64,000 nucleotides of DNA from Cellulomonas phragmiteti (GCF_016862775.1 NZ_BONP01000006.1:1-64000), one strand, 5' to 3'; numbered from the stretch's first letter, positions 27,052-36,175 are shown. Notes: generated from the letters alone by a model not told the origin. Made by a program: numbers and translations.

Positions 27052-27900
27052 ATGAGCCCCGTGACGTCCGCCGACCCCGCCCACCCGCCGGTCCCGCGCA
27101 CGGCCCTGGTCACGGGCGCCGGGAGGGGCATCGGCCGTGAGCTCGCCCTGGCGCTCGCGCGCGACGGCTACGCGCTGGGCCTGGTCGGGCGGACGCGCGA
27201 CCCCCTCGAGGAGGTCGCCGACGAGGTCCGCGCGCTGGGCGCCACGGCGACCGTCGCGGTGGCCGACCTGGTGCAGGCCGCGCAGGTGGCCACCGCGGTG
27301 GAGCACGTGCAGGCCGCCCTGGCCGACCACGGCGGGATCGGGCTGCTGGTCAACAACGCCGGCGTCATCGAGCACGCCGAGCTGCCCTTCGCCGCCGACG
27401 ACGTCGAGGACGTGTGGCGTGTCGTCGAGGTCAACGTCCGCGGCCCGCTGCTCGTCACGCACGCCGTCCTGCCGGGGATGCTCGCGCGCGGCGGCGGACG
27501 GGTCCTCAACGTGAACTCGGGGTCGGGGCACCGGGCCCTGACCTCCTACACCGGGTACGCCGTCAGCAAGGGCGCGCTGGCGCGGTTCACCGCGCAGCTG
27601 CACCGGCAGTACGCGGACGCCGGCCTGCGGGTGCTGGACCTGGCCCCGGGCGTGGTGGCGACGGGGATGACCGCCGCGATGCCGGTGCACGCGGGACGGA
27701 CGCGGTGGACGCCCCCGCAGGAGGTGGCCGAGCTGGTGCTCGCGTTCGCGTCCGGTGAGCTGGACGCGTTGTCCGGGCGGTTCGTCCGCGCGGGTGCCGA
27801 CACGGTCGCCTCGCTGCGGGAGCACGCGGACGACATCGTGGCGGCGGACGCCCGCACGCTGCGCCTGGCGACGTGGGGGCCGGACGACCCGGTGGCGTGA
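27052..27900 (+). CDS. Short-chain dehydrogenase/reductase
   Basis: The 282-residue classical SDR has a cofactor motif LVTGAGRGIGRELALAL near residue 18, structural NNAGVIEHAEL, catalytic Ser in VLNVNSGSGHRA and the YxxxK pair in SYTGYAVSKGAL. The C-terminus is about 40 residues longer than the shortest members and lacks a transmembrane segment. Substrate unknown. The ATG at 27052 is preferred over one at 27034 because of the GAGGGG directly upstream. Confidence 0.87.
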   Translation: MSPVTSADPAHPPVPRTALVTGAGRGIGRELALALARDGYALGLVGRTRDPLEEVADEVRALGATATVAVADLVQAAQVATAVEHVQAALADHGGIGLLVNNAGVIEHAELPFAADDVEDVWRVVEVNVRGPLLVTHAVLPGMLARGGGRVLNVNSGSGHRALTSYTGYAVSKGALARFTAQLHRQYADAGLRVLDLAPGVVATGMTAAMPVHAGRTRWTPPQEVAELVLAFASGELDALSGRFVRAGADTVASLREHADDIVAADARTLRLATWGPDDPVA

Positions 27901-27927
27901 CCTGGGCCGCCGCGGGCCCGGGGCGCG

Positions 27928-29286
27928 TCAGGCCGCCGAGCGCCAGGGCAGGGGCGGCAGCGCGGGGGGCAGCCGCGGGGGCGTGCACAGGGGCAGCCGC
28001 TCGCCGAGCCAGCGCAGCAGCGTCGACCCCGCGACGGCCGCGACCAGCGAGCCCGCGAGCACCCCGATCTTCGCGCGCTCGAGCAGCACCGGGTCGTCGA
28101 ACGCGAGCTGGGCGATGAACAGCGAGATCGTGAACCCGATGCCGGCCAGGACGGCGCCGCCCAGCAGGTGACCCCAGCGCACCAGCCCGGGCAGGTCACC
28201 CAGGCCCAGGCGCAGCGCCAGCGTCGCGGCGCCCGTGATGCCCACGGCGTTGCCCAGGACGAGCGCGACGGCCACGCCCACGGTCAGGCGGGACCCGAAC
28301 GCGTCGGCGAGCGTGGCGGGGTCGAGGCGCACACCGGCGTTGGCGAGCCCGAAGAGCGGGACGACGAGGTACGCGCTCCAGGGGTGCAGGACCCGCTGCA
28401 GCCGGTCGCCGGTGGGCACGGCCGCGCGCCCGGCGACCTCTGCGGCATGCTCGCGGTGCGCGCCGCCCTCGGACAGGAAGCGCCGCGCCTGCACCGCGAC
28501 CTCGTGGCGGCGGCGCTCGTGCGGCACCGACGTCGGCACGAGCAGCCCGACCAGGACGCCCGCGATCGTGGCGTGCACCCCGGACGCGAGGACCGCGACC
28601 CACAGCGCCAGGCCCACGACGACGTGCGGCGTGAGGCGCCACACGCCGCGGCGCCGCAGCACCAGCAGCACGACGACCAGGGCGCCGGCGGCGGCGAGCG
28701 CGCGCGCGTCGACGTCGTCCGTGTAGAACACGGCCATCGCCGCGATCGCGCCGATGTCGTCGACGATCGCGAGGGTGAGCAGGAAGAGCCGCAGCCGGTC
28801 GGGGCAGCGGGGACCGAACAGGGCGAGGACGCCCACGAGGAACGCGGTGTCGGTCGACATGACCACGCCCCACCCGCGGGCGGCCTCCGTGCCGGCGTTG
28901 AACGCGAGGAAGACGAGCACGGGGACGAGCAGCCCGCCGAGCGCCCCGAGCGCCGGCACGGCGACGGCGCGCGGGTCCCGCAGCTCGCCGCGGGTCGCCT
29001 CCCGGTTGATCTCGAGGCCGACGACGGCGAAGAAGACGGCCATCGCGAGGTCGTTGACCCAGTGCTGCAGGTCGAGCTCGATGCCGACGTCGCCGACGAA
29101 CACGCCGGCCGGCGTGTGCCACAGCGCCGTGTACGCCTCGCGCCAGGGGGAGTTGGCCCACACGAGGGCGGCGACGGTGGCGACGAGCAGCACGACGGCG
29201 CTGCCCGCCTCGGTGGCGAGGAACGCGCGCAGCGCGGGGCCGTGGGCCGCGGTGCGCGTGCCGGTGCGGTGCAGCACGCGCGACAT
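27928..29286 (-). CDS. nhaA: Na+/H+ antiporter NhaA
   Basis: The 452-residue protein of about 12 membrane helices exchanges intracellular Na+ for external protons. Diagnostic segments are LAMAVFFAVVGLEINREATRG near residue 85, MSTDTAFLVGVLALFG, the ion-binding Asp pair in LTLAIVDDIGAIA near 174, and the C-terminal GIGFTISLFIAQLAF. Its C-terminus ends without the DsbA-like domain that many actinobacterial NhaA proteins carry; a stand-alone version lies nearby at 26470. ATG start at 29286; no good Shine-Dalgarno sequence. Confidence 0.93.
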   Translation of the reverse strand: MSRVLHRTGTRTAAHGPALRAFLATEAGSAVVLLVATVAALVWANSPWREAYTALWHTPAGVFVGDVGIELDLQHWVNDLAMAVFFAVVGLEINREATRGELRDPRAVAVPALGALGGLLVPVLVFLAFNAGTEAARGWGVVMSTDTAFLVGVLALFGPRCPDRLRLFLLTLAIVDDIGAIAAMAVFYTDDVDARALAAAGALVVVLLVLRRRGVWRLTPHVVVGLALWVAVLASGVHATIAGVLVGLLVPTSVPHERRRHEVAVQARRFLSEGGAHREHAAEVAGRAAVPTGDRLQRVLHPWSAYLVVPLFGLANAGVRLDPATLADAFGSRLTVGVAVALVLGNAVGITGAATLALRLGLGDLPGLVRWGHLLGGAVLAGIGFTISLFIAQLAFDDPVLLERAKIGVLAGSLVAAVAGSTLLRWLGERLPLCTPPRLPPALPPLPWRSAA

Positions 29287-29361
29287 CCGACCGGTGCGCG
29301 CGGCGGGGGCGCTCAGCGGGGCCCTCCGGGGGCGGCGGGCGACGTCACGCGGCCCCCGTGC

Positions 29362-29808
29362 TCACAGAGCGGGGGAGGCCGCATCGGCGGGGACGTGAGC
29401 GCCGTGCCCGGCCGCGCGCAGCGCGGTGCGCAGCCGCTCGGCCGCCGCGTCGAGGTCGGCCGCGGGCACGTCGTGGCGGGCGTGGGCGAACGAGAGGCTC
29501 GACTCGTCCCAGGCGGGCAGCACGTGCAGGTGCAGGTGCGGCACCTCGAAGCCCGCGACGAGCAGCGCCGCGCGCGGGGCGTCCCACGCCGCCCGCTGCG
29601 CGAGCCCGACGGTCTTGGCGACGCCGACGAGGTGGGCGAGCAGGTCGTCGGGGGCGTCGGTGAGCTGCTCGACCTCGGCGCGGGGCACGACGAGCGCGTG
29701 GCCGTCGGTGATCGGGGCGATCGTGAGCAGGACGACCGCGCGGTCGTCGGCCCACACGAAGCGTCCGGGGATCTCGCCGTCGATGATGCGGGTGAACAGC
29801 GTCGGCAT
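29362..29808 (-). CDS. HIT-family protein
   Basis: The 148-residue histidine-triad hydrolase/transferase is expected to act on nucleoside phosphoramidates or dinucleotides. The family order is clear: FTRIIDGEIPGRFVW, ITDGHALVVPRAEV, and the triad VPHLHLHVLPAW near residues 95-106. The start is ATG at 29808, with a GTG two codons earlier. A TAGCGT lies 4 nt before the ATG. It starts divergently from the lipoprotein hydrolase at 29907. Confidence 0.9.
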   Translation of the reverse strand: MPTLFTRIIDGEIPGRFVWADDRAVVLLTIAPITDGHALVVPRAEVEQLTDAPDDLLAHLVGVAKTVGLAQRAAWDAPRAALLVAGFEVPHLHLHVLPAWDESSLSFAHARHDVPAADLDAAAERLRTALRAAGHGAHVPADAASPAL

Positions 29809-29906
29809 GGACACACGCTAGCGCGTCGCCGCCCGTGGGAGGTCTGAAACGTTTACGCCGACGCCTGCGCCTTGTCCCGGGGCTGTCGACCGCCTAGGAA
29901 TCGCAT

Positions 29907-30731
29907 GTGCGTCTGCTACCCGTCCCCCTGCCCCCCCGTCCGACGACCACCCACCTGCGGTCCGCCGCCGTCGCCGCGCTCGCGCTGGGACTGCTGACCG
30001 CGTGCTCCACCGGCACCGAGCCGCAGACCGGCGTGGCCGCCCCGACCGCCACCGCCGCCGACCCGGCGCCCGACCCGACGATGCTCGAGGACGCCCCCGT
30101 CGACATGGTGCCCGCCCCGGCACCCGAGTGCCTGTCCGAGGGTGTCGCCTACGCCACCGTCGGCGAGGGTGACACCGCAGCGTCCATCGCGTGGGCGGGC
30201 GCCGGCGAGCGCGGCGTGCTGTTCGCCCCGCCGGTCGACGGCGACGTGTGCCAGTGGTCCGGCGAGCTGGTCCGCCTCGCGGCCGAGGGCTACCTCGTGG
30301 CCACGTACGACTGGGGCGCGTCCGGCGAGGCGGGCTTCCGGGCCGCGCTCGACGTGCTGCGTGCCACGGGGGCGGAGCGCGTCGCGTTCGTCGGCGCGTC
30401 CGCCGGCGGCACGCTCGCCGCCGGCCTCGCCGACGACCTCGAGGCGGTCGCGGTCGTCGCACTGAGCCCCCCCGCCACGTACGGCGAGGTCGACGCGCGC
30501 GCCGAGGTCAGCCAGTTCGCCGGGCCGCTGCAGGTGTTCTCCTCGACCGACGACCCCCAGGTCCCGGCCGCGGACAGCGCCCTGGTCGTCCGCAACGACA
30601 GGACGTCGATCGTCACGGAGGTCTCCGGGACGGCCCACGGGATCGAGTTCATGGCCCCGGACGCCGACCACGCCGACCACATCCGCTCGATCATCGACGA
30701 CGCCCTCACGGAGGGCTTCGGCGAGGGCTGA
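29907..30731 (+). CDS. Lipoprotein with alpha/beta-hydrolase fold
   Basis: The 274-residue protein has a lipoprotein signal ending in ALGLLTAC (Cys near residue 33), then a Thr/Ala/Pro linker. From about 80 an alpha/beta-hydrolase-like domain contains a nucleophile elbow VAFVGASAGGTLAAGL (Ser near 170), a late acid region (FSSTDDPQVP) and a His in VSGTAHGIEFM. So a Ser-Asp-His triad is plausible. It is probably anchored on the outer face of the membrane. The substrate is unknown. A TAGGAA hexamer lies 6 nt before the GTG start. Confidence 0.8.
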   Translation: MRLLPVPLPPRPTTTHLRSAAVAALALGLLTACSTGTEPQTGVAAPTATAADPAPDPTMLEDAPVDMVPAPAPECLSEGVAYATVGEGDTAASIAWAGAGERGVLFAPPVDGDVCQWSGELVRLAAEGYLVATYDWGASGEAGFRAALDVLRATGAERVAFVGASAGGTLAAGLADDLEAVAVVALSPPATYGEVDARAEVSQFAGPLQVFSSTDDPQVPAADSALVVRNDRTSIVTEVSGTAHGIEFMAPDADHADHIRSIIDDALTEGFGEG

Positions 30732-30753
30732 CCCCGCCCGCCCGCGCCGCGAC

Positions 30754-30791
30754 CGTGACGGCCGCCCCGCTCCCGCGGGGCGGCCGTCACG
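30754..30791 (+). terminator. Bidirectional hairpin terminator
   Basis: Two perfectly complementary 17-base arms (30754-30770 and 30775-30791) flank a TCCC loop between the convergent hydrolase gene and NYN gene. It can serve both. Confidence 0.75.
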
Positions 30792-30795
30792 TGTC

Positions 30796-31359
30796 TCACA
30801 GGTAGCGCAGCGGGTCGAACTCCTCGAGCGGGATGATCCGCAGGCGCGGGAGCTGCACGTTGAACGCCGAGACGTCCGACTCCAGGTCGAAGGTCTGCAG
30901 ACCGCGGGCCGTCAGGCTCGCCAGGGCCTGGCTCGTGAACTCCCGGAACGCCAGCAGGCCGACGCGGCGTCCGGCGTCGACCAGCTGCGCGACCTCGGGG
31001 GCGAAGTCGCCGTCGTGGCTGGCGAGCAGGACGTCCCCCTCGCGCGCCGAGATCGCGTCGAGCGTCCGCTTGATGCCGATGTCGACGACCTTCTCGTACG
31101 ACTCTCCCGACAGCGGGATCGGCACGAACCCGATGGCGGTCAGCGCCTGCACGAAGGACATCGGCAGCGTGCCGTTGGACGCGTTGAGGAAGAACAGCGC
31201 CTTGACCGGCTGGTCCCACGTCTGCTGCGCGAAGCTGAGCACACGCTCCCAGCGCGGCCGCTGCTCGGGTGTCGGACGGCCACCGAGGATCGAGGAGCCG
31301 AGCGTCGCGTCGATGTTCTCGCCGTCGACCAGCAGGTACGTGGTGCCCGTCTCGCTCAT
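30796..31359 (-). CDS. NYN-domain protein (PIN-like, LabA/DUF88 type)
   Basis: The 187-residue protein has a PIN-like NYN fold, with the acidic, metal-binding positions in YLLVDGENIDATL, GESYEKVVDIGIKRTLDAI and DVLLASHDGDFAPEVAQL. Families of this kind are predicted RNases; the target is unknown. There is no partner domain. The tail (LQTFDLESDVSAFNVQLPRL) looks conserved. The ATG at 31359 is 6 nt after TACGCT on the minus strand. Confidence 0.87.
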   Translation of the reverse strand: MSETGTTYLLVDGENIDATLGSSILGGRPTPEQRPRWERVLSFAQQTWDQPVKALFFLNASNGTLPMSFVQALTAIGFVPIPLSGESYEKVVDIGIKRTLDAISAREGDVLLASHDGDFAPEVAQLVDAGRRVGLLAFREFTSQALASLTARGLQTFDLESDVSAFNVQLPRLRIIPLEEFDPLRYL

Positions 31360-31365
31360 CGCCCC

Positions 31366-31371
31366 AGCGTA
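31366..31371 (-). promoter_or_regulatory. -10-like TACGCT of the NYN gene (leaderless spacing)
   Basis: TACGCT on the minus strand lies exactly 6 nt before the ATG at 31359. Confidence 0.5.
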
Positions 31372-31476
31372 GACGGGGCCGGCCCCGGCGGAGCGACGCG
31401 TGGTGACATGATTCCTGCTCGTCGAGGTGCGACGGGGACGACGACGGCGACGCTCGCCGGGGCGAGGGGTGGTCCG

Positions 31477-31983
31477 ATGGTGGTGGAGGGCGGCGCCGGG
31501 TCGGACGTCCGGGCGTCCGTGGCCGCGTGGGAGGCGCTCTTCCGTGCCCAGGTGACGCTCGTGCGCCGCTTCGCGCGGCACGACGTCTGGGGCGGGATGA
31601 GCATGCGCGAGTACGACGTGCTGTTCACGCTGTCGCAGGCCGAGGGTCGGGCCCTGCGGCTGCGCGAGCTCGCGCAGTCGAGCCTGCTGACCCAGCCCAG
31701 CCTGTCGCGGCTCGTCGACAGGCTCGAGGCCGACGGGTGGGTGCGGCGCGGCCCCGTGCCGGGCGACCGTCGCGGCAAGGCGGTCCACCTCACAGCCGCG
31801 GGGCTGCGTCGGCAGCGGGAGATCGGGCGTCGCCACGCCCGGTCCATCGACGCGCTCGTCGGTGGCGCGCTCGACGCGGACGAGCTCGCGACGCTCGAAC
31901 GGCTGTGCACCCGGCTGCGTCTGGCGCAGCGCGACCTGCCCGATCCCGTGCCGCTGACCGCCGACGACCCGTCCGACGGCTGA
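31477..31983 (+). CDS. MarR-family transcriptional regulator
   Basis: The 168-residue protein has the MarR winged helix: MREYDVLFTLSQAEGRALRL, the recognition helix SSLLTQPSLSRLVDRLEADG and the wing RGPVPGDRRGKAVHLT. Helical dimerisation segments lie at both ends. It is 100 bp upstream of the flavodoxin gene in the same direction. That makes the flavodoxin, and perhaps the haem genes beyond, possible targets. ATG start with GAGGGG ten bases upstream. Confidence 0.9.
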   Translation: MVVEGGAGSDVRASVAAWEALFRAQVTLVRRFARHDVWGGMSMREYDVLFTLSQAEGRALRLRELAQSSLLTQPSLSRLVDRLEADGWVRRGPVPGDRRGKAVHLTAAGLRRQREIGRRHARSIDALVGGALDADELATLERLCTRLRLAQRDLPDPVPLTADDPSDG

Positions 31984-32083
31984 CGTCCGCGCCCGCCCGG
32001 GGACCTCCGGCCCACGAGATGCCCGAGCCCCGCGACCACGATGGGACCCGGAGGGCACCGGGCCCGACGGCGAGGGAGGGACG

Positions 32084-32632
32084 ATGCGCATCCTGCTGGC
32101 GGTGGCGTCGCGCCACCACGGGACGTGGGAGATCGGCGAGGTGATCGCGCGGCGTTTGCGCGAGCGCGGGCACGACGTCGACCAGCGGGCACCGGAGGAC
32201 GTGCCGACGGTCGCGGGTCATGACGCGGTCGTGATCGGCTCCGCCGTCTACACCGCGCACTGGCTGCCCGCCGCGCGCGAGCTCGCCGACCGGTGCGCCG
32301 AGGAGCTGCGCACCCGGCCGGTGTGGACGTTCTCGTCCGGCCTGGCCACGCAGCCCGCCAACTCCGCGAACTCCCCGCTGGAGGTCGCCGCACTGCGCGA
32401 GCGCATCGGGGCGCGTGCCCACCGCAGCTTCCGCGGCCGGCTCGACCGCTCCGTCCTGTCGTTCACCGAGCGGGCGATCATCGCCGGTGGCCGGGCACGC
32501 GAGGGCGATCACCGGGACATGGCGGCCGTCACGGCCTGGGCCGACGAGATCGCCGACGCCCTCGCCGCCGTGCCGCCGGAGCACCGGTCCGCGGCTGCGT
32601 CGCGGCCCGCCGTCGGGACGCGGCTGCGCTGA
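32084..32632 (+). CDS. Flavodoxin-domain protein (HemG-like)
   Basis: The 182-residue protein has a flavodoxin-like FMN loop at the very N-terminus (LLAVASRHHGTWEIGEVIA), then DAVVIGSAVYTAHWLP and WTFSSGLA. These features are shared with flavodoxin-type protoporphyrinogen oxidase HemG-like proteins. In actinobacteria such proteins are usually of unknown role. Closeness to the ferrochelatase and HemQ genes makes a haem link attractive but unproven. The ATG is preceded by GAGGGA. Confidence 0.75.
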   Translation: MRILLAVASRHHGTWEIGEVIARRLRERGHDVDQRAPEDVPTVAGHDAVVIGSAVYTAHWLPAARELADRCAEELRTRPVWTFSSGLATQPANSANSPLEVAALRERIGARAHRSFRGRLDRSVLSFTERAIIAGGRAREGDHRDMAAVTAWADEIADALAAVPPEHRSAAASRPAVGTRLR

Positions 32633-32652
32633 GCGCCCGACGCCGGGGGAGC

Positions 32653-33534
32653 TCAGGAGACCCGCAGCGTCCGTTCACGCTGCCGGCGCAGCGCCCGCAG
32701 CTCGGCGGCCGCGGCCACCATCGTCGGGCGCTGGGCCGGCTCGGACCGCGTCATCGCACGCAGCAGCGCGGCGAAGTCGCGATCGACGTCGTCGGCGATC
32801 TGCGGGCCGTGCAGCAGCCTGGCCAGGGACGCCGTCAGGGGGTCGCCCGGGTACGCACGGCGCCCGGTCAGGCACTCCAGGAGCACCAGACCGAGCGAGT
32901 AGACGTCGCTGGCCGGCCCGGCGGGCTCGCCGAGCGCCTGCTCGGGGCTCTGGTAGCTCGCCGTCGCGCGGTCGTCGGCGCGGCTCGCGGGCGGGGCGGC
33001 GCCGGACGCCGCGATCCCGAAGTCCGCGAGCACCACCGGCAGGATCGGGGCGTCGCGCCGGCCCGAGGCAGGCGTCGTGTCCGCCACCAGCACGTTGGAG
33101 GGCTTCACGTCACGGTGGATGACGCCCGCGCGGTGCGCGTGGGCCAGTCCCTGGGCGAGCTGGTGCCCGACGTCGGCGGTCGTGCCGGCGTCGAGCGGAC
33201 CGTCCGCGACGAGCTCGCGCAGGTTGCGGCCCTCGACGAGCTCCATGACGAGGAAGGCCACGGGGCCGGTCCCGGGCGCCACGTCCGCCCCGACGTCCAG
33301 CAGCGCGACGAGCGAGGGGTGGGAGAGGTCGGCCAGGACGCGCGCCTCCTGGGCGTAGCGGCGCACCTGCGCGGGATCGGCGCCGGAGAGCCGGAACAGC
33401 TTGATGGCGACGGGCCTGTCGAGCCGTGTGTCGATGGCCCGGTGGACCTGCGCCGAGCCGCCCTCGCCCAGCCGGTCGCCGAGCACGTAGCGGCGCGCCA
33501 GCTCGGGCGCCGCATGCCGTCCGGCACGCGTCAC
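32653..33534 (-). CDS. Serine/threonine protein kinase, soluble
   Basis: The 293-residue Hanks-type kinase has a glycine loop YVLGDRLGEGGSAQVHRA, the ATP-binding Lys in PVAIKLF, catalytic HRDVKPSNVLV, ADFGIA and the activation segment ending in SYQSPEQAL. No membrane helix or extracellular PASTA/sensor domain follows; the protein ends just past the kinase fold (TMVAAAAELRALRRQRER). The GTG at 33534 has GAGGAA upstream and places the kinase domain at residue 16. It runs divergently from the ferrochelatase gene, 214 bp apart. Confidence 0.9.
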   Translation of the reverse strand: MTRAGRHAAPELARRYVLGDRLGEGGSAQVHRAIDTRLDRPVAIKLFRLSGADPAQVRRYAQEARVLADLSHPSLVALLDVGADVAPGTGPVAFLVMELVEGRNLRELVADGPLDAGTTADVGHQLAQGLAHAHRAGVIHRDVKPSNVLVADTTPASGRRDAPILPVVLADFGIAASGAAPPASRADDRATASYQSPEQALGEPAGPASDVYSLGLVLLECLTGRRAYPGDPLTASLARLLHGPQIADDVDRDFAALLRAMTRSEPAQRPTMVAAAAELRALRRQRERTLRVS

Positions 33535-33736
33535 GGCTTCCTCATCGGTCGGGCTCCGGTCCTCTCGTGTCCCGGCGCGCAGGAGATCGCGCCAGATCGA
33601 CGGTAGGGCCGGGAACGTGCCCCCGCACCCCGAGCCACCCGACCGGGTGACCACCGCCGTGCGGAGGTGACACCGTGTCGCGACAACGTCACGTCGCCGA
33701 CACCCGTCGTGGCCGGGCGGTACGCGGGTCCAGTGG

Positions 33737-33742
33737 GATGAT
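33737..33742 (+). promoter_or_regulatory. -10-like GATGAT of cpfC (leaderless spacing)
   Basis: GATGAT ends 6 nt before the GTG at 33749. The first base departs from consensus. Confidence 0.35.
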
Positions 33743-33748
33743 CGGACC

Positions 33749-34921
33749 GTGCCTCCCGTGACGCCCCCCACCACCGACCAGCCCGTGGACCCGTCGGCCG
33801 GCCTGGCGCCCTACGACGCCGTCCTGCTGTTCTCGTTCGGCGGTCCCAACGGACCCGACGACGTGATGCCGTTCCTGCGCAACGTCACCGCCGGCAAGAA
33901 CATCCCGGACGAGCGCCTGGCCGAGGTCGCCGAGCACTACCACCACTTCGGCGGACGCAGCCCCATCAACGAGCAGAACCTCGCCCTGCGGGCCGCGCTC
34001 GAGGCCGAGCTGCGCCGCCGCGGCCTCGACCTGCCGGTGGTGTGGGGCAACCGGAACTGGGAGCCGTACACGCGCGACGCGCTGGCCGAGGCGCGCGCCC
34101 TCGGTGCCCAGCGGGTCGTGGCCCTCGTCACGTCGGCGTACTCGTCGTACTCCGGCTGCCGGCAGTACCGCGAGAACCTGTGGACGGCCCTGGAGGAGAT
34201 CTCCCCGACCGGCGACGGCGAGCCGCTCGTCGTGGACAAGGTGCGGTCCTACTTCAACCACCCGGGGTTCGTCCGGGCCAACGTCGACGCGGTGGTCGAG
34301 GCGTACGCGGGGGTGCCCGCGGACGCCGCGTGGCCCCGCCTGGTGTTCGTCACCCACTCGATCCCCGACACGATGGAGGCCGCGTCCGTGGTCGCCGGCG
34401 CGTCCTACCGCGAGCAGCACCTGGACGTCGCCGAGACGGTCGCGACCGCTGCCGGGCAGCGGCTCGGCCGCCCCGTCGAGTGGGACCTGGCGTACTGCTC
34501 ACGCTCCGGCCCGCCCAGCCAGCCGTGGCTGGAGCCCGACGTCAACGACCACCTGACGGCGCTCGCCGCGGCCGGCACCACGTCCGTGGTGCTGTCGCCG
34601 ATCGGGTTCGTCTCCGACCACATGGAGGTCGCGTTCGACCTCGACACCGAGGCGCTCGCGACCGCCCAGGAGCTGGACATGACCGCGGTGCGGGCCGACT
34701 CCGTCGGGGTGCGCGAGCCGTTCGTGCGCGGCCTGGCCGACCTGCTGCTCGAGCGCGCGGCCATCGCGCGCGCCGACGACGCGGGCGTGCCGCGCCCGGC
34801 CCAGGCGACCGAGGGCGGCCTGCCGCCGTTCCGGTCGGTCTGCTTCCCGGGCTGCTGCCGCATGCGCGACGGCGTCGACTCCGGCCGGCCGGCCGCCTGC
34901 TCGACCGACCCCTGGTCCTGA
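33749..34921 (+). CDS. cpfC: Coproporphyrin III ferrochelatase
   Basis: The 390-residue ferrochelatase inserts Fe2+ into coproporphyrin III in the coproporphyrin-dependent haem pathway of Gram-positive bacteria. Family blocks: [50 protein letters not shown] and [12 protein letters not shown] with the catalytic His. Four cysteines fit the actinobacterial [2Fe-2S] site: one in SGCRQY and three in CFPGCCRM at the C-terminus. It is followed 43 bp later by hemQ, the next enzyme in the pathway. Older names are hemH and hemZ. Confidence 0.93.
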   Translation: MPPVTPPTTDQPVDPSAGLAPYDAVLLFSFGGPNGPDDVMPFLRNVTAGKNIPDERLAEVAEHYHHFGGRSPINEQNLALRAALEAELRRRGLDLPVVWGNRNWEPYTRDALAEARALGAQRVVALVTSAYSSYSGCRQYRENLWTALEEISPTGDGEPLVVDKVRSYFNHPGFVRANVDAVVEAYAGVPADAAWPRLVFVTHSIPDTMEAASVVAGASYREQHLDVAETVATAAGQRLGRPVEWDLAYCSRSGPPSQPWLEPDVNDHLTALAAAGTTSVVLSPIGFVSDHMEVAFDLDTEALATAQELDMTAVRADSVGVREPFVRGLADLLLERAAIARADDAGVPRPAQATEGGLPPFRSVCFPGCCRMRDGVDSGRPAACSTDPWS

Positions 34922-34964
34922 CGCACCCCCGCACCGCCCCGACCCACCTGCCGACGGAGCCCCC

Positions 34965-35675
34965 GTGACCACGCCCGCCACCACGCCCGACGCCGACGCC
35001 CTCAACTCGACGATCCGCTACACCATGTGGTCCGTCTTCGCCGTCGACGGTCCGCTGCCCGCCGACGACGACGCCCGCGCCGAGGTGGTCGCCGACGCCC
35101 TGCGTGCCGTCGCCGCCGACGACGGGCTCGTCGTGCGGGGCTGGTACGACGTCGCCGGCCTGCGTGCCGACGCCGACCTCATGGTCTGGTGGCACGCGGA
35201 GACCGTCGAGCAGGTGCAGGGCGCCTACCACCGTCTGCGGGCCAGCGCGCTCGGCGCGGTCCTGACCCCGGTGTGGTCGGTCGTCGGGCTGCACCGCCCG
35301 GCGGAGTTCAACCGCGCCCACGTCCCGGCGTTCCTCGCGGGGGAGCCGGCGGGCGACTACATGTGCGTCTACCCGTTCGTCCGCTCCTACGAGTGGTACG
35401 TGCTGCCCGACGACGAGCGGCGCCACATGCTCCACGAGCACGGCGCCGCCGCACGCGACTACGCCGACGTGCGCGCCAACACGGTGGCGTCGTTCGCCCT
35501 GGGGGACTACGAGTGGCTGCTGGCCTTCGAGGCCACCGAGCTGCACCGCATCGTCGACCTCATGCGCGACCTGCGTGCGACGCAGGCCCGCCTGCACGTG
35601 CGCGAGGAGGTGCCCTTCTACACGGGCCCGCGCGTGGAGCTCGCGGACTGGGTGCAGCGTCTGCCGCGCGCCTGA
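34965..35675 (+). CDS. hemQ: Coprohaem decarboxylase HemQ (chlorite-dismutase family)
   Basis: The 236-residue HemQ converts coprohaem III to haem b with peroxide. The signature region is present: [18 protein letters not shown] with the catalytic-type Tyr, then [21 protein letters not shown] holding the axial His, and [18 protein letters not shown]. The Arg typical of true chlorite dismutases was not checked in structure, but length and context favour HemQ. GTG start at 34965. It lies 43 bp after cpfC, surely one operon. Confidence 0.93.
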   Translation: MTTPATTPDADALNSTIRYTMWSVFAVDGPLPADDDARAEVVADALRAVAADDGLVVRGWYDVAGLRADADLMVWWHAETVEQVQGAYHRLRASALGAVLTPVWSVVGLHRPAEFNRAHVPAFLAGEPAGDYMCVYPFVRSYEWYVLPDDERRHMLHEHGAAARDYADVRANTVASFALGDYEWLLAFEATELHRIVDLMRDLRATQARLHVREEVPFYTGPRVELADWVQRLPRA

Positions 35676-35698
35676 GCCTGCAGGTGTCATGATCGAGC

Positions 35699-36148
35699 AT
35701 GCGCGACGACGGGCACGACCAGCCGACCTCCGTTGATCCCTCGGGTGCTGTCCCCGACGTGCCGTGGTTGCACGGCACGTGGCGCGTGCTGCGCGTCGAC
35801 GGTGCCGACCTCGCCGACGGTCTGCAGGAGCCCCCGTGGCTCACGTTCGACGGTGACGGCGTCGTCTTCGGGTACGCCGGCGTGAACCGCGTGCGCGGGA
35901 CGTGGCAGCTCACGGACGGGACGCTGGCCTTCGGTCCGGTGGTGGCCACGCTCATGGCCGGTCCGCCCGCCGCCACGGCCACCGAGCGCGCCGTGCTCGG
36001 CCTGCTGCAGGAGGGCGGCGTGGTCACGCCCGGGGACGACGCCTTCGCGGTGCGCGGTCCCGGCGGGCGCACCGCCGAGCTCGTGCGCGCGCCCGCCGAC
36101 ACCGGTGACCCGGTCCACGTGGACGGGGAGCCGCACGTGCTGCTCTGA
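35699..36148 (+). CDS. META-domain protein
   Basis: The 149-residue protein contains a META/HslJ-like domain: WLHGTWRVLRVDG near residue 22, WLTFDGDGVVFGYAGVNRV and GTLAFGPVVATLMAGPP. Other members are secreted or lipoproteins; this one has no signal peptide, which is unusual. The role is unknown. It follows hemQ by 23 bp and may be cotranscribed. Confidence 0.82.
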   Translation: MRDDGHDQPTSVDPSGAVPDVPWLHGTWRVLRVDGADLADGLQEPPWLTFDGDGVVFGYAGVNRVRGTWQLTDGTLAFGPVVATLMAGPPAATATERAVLGLLQEGGVVTPGDDAFAVRGPGGRTAELVRAPADTGDPVHVDGEPHVLL

Positions 36149-36175
36149 GGCGCGGGCCGTGGCGGGCCGCCGCCC

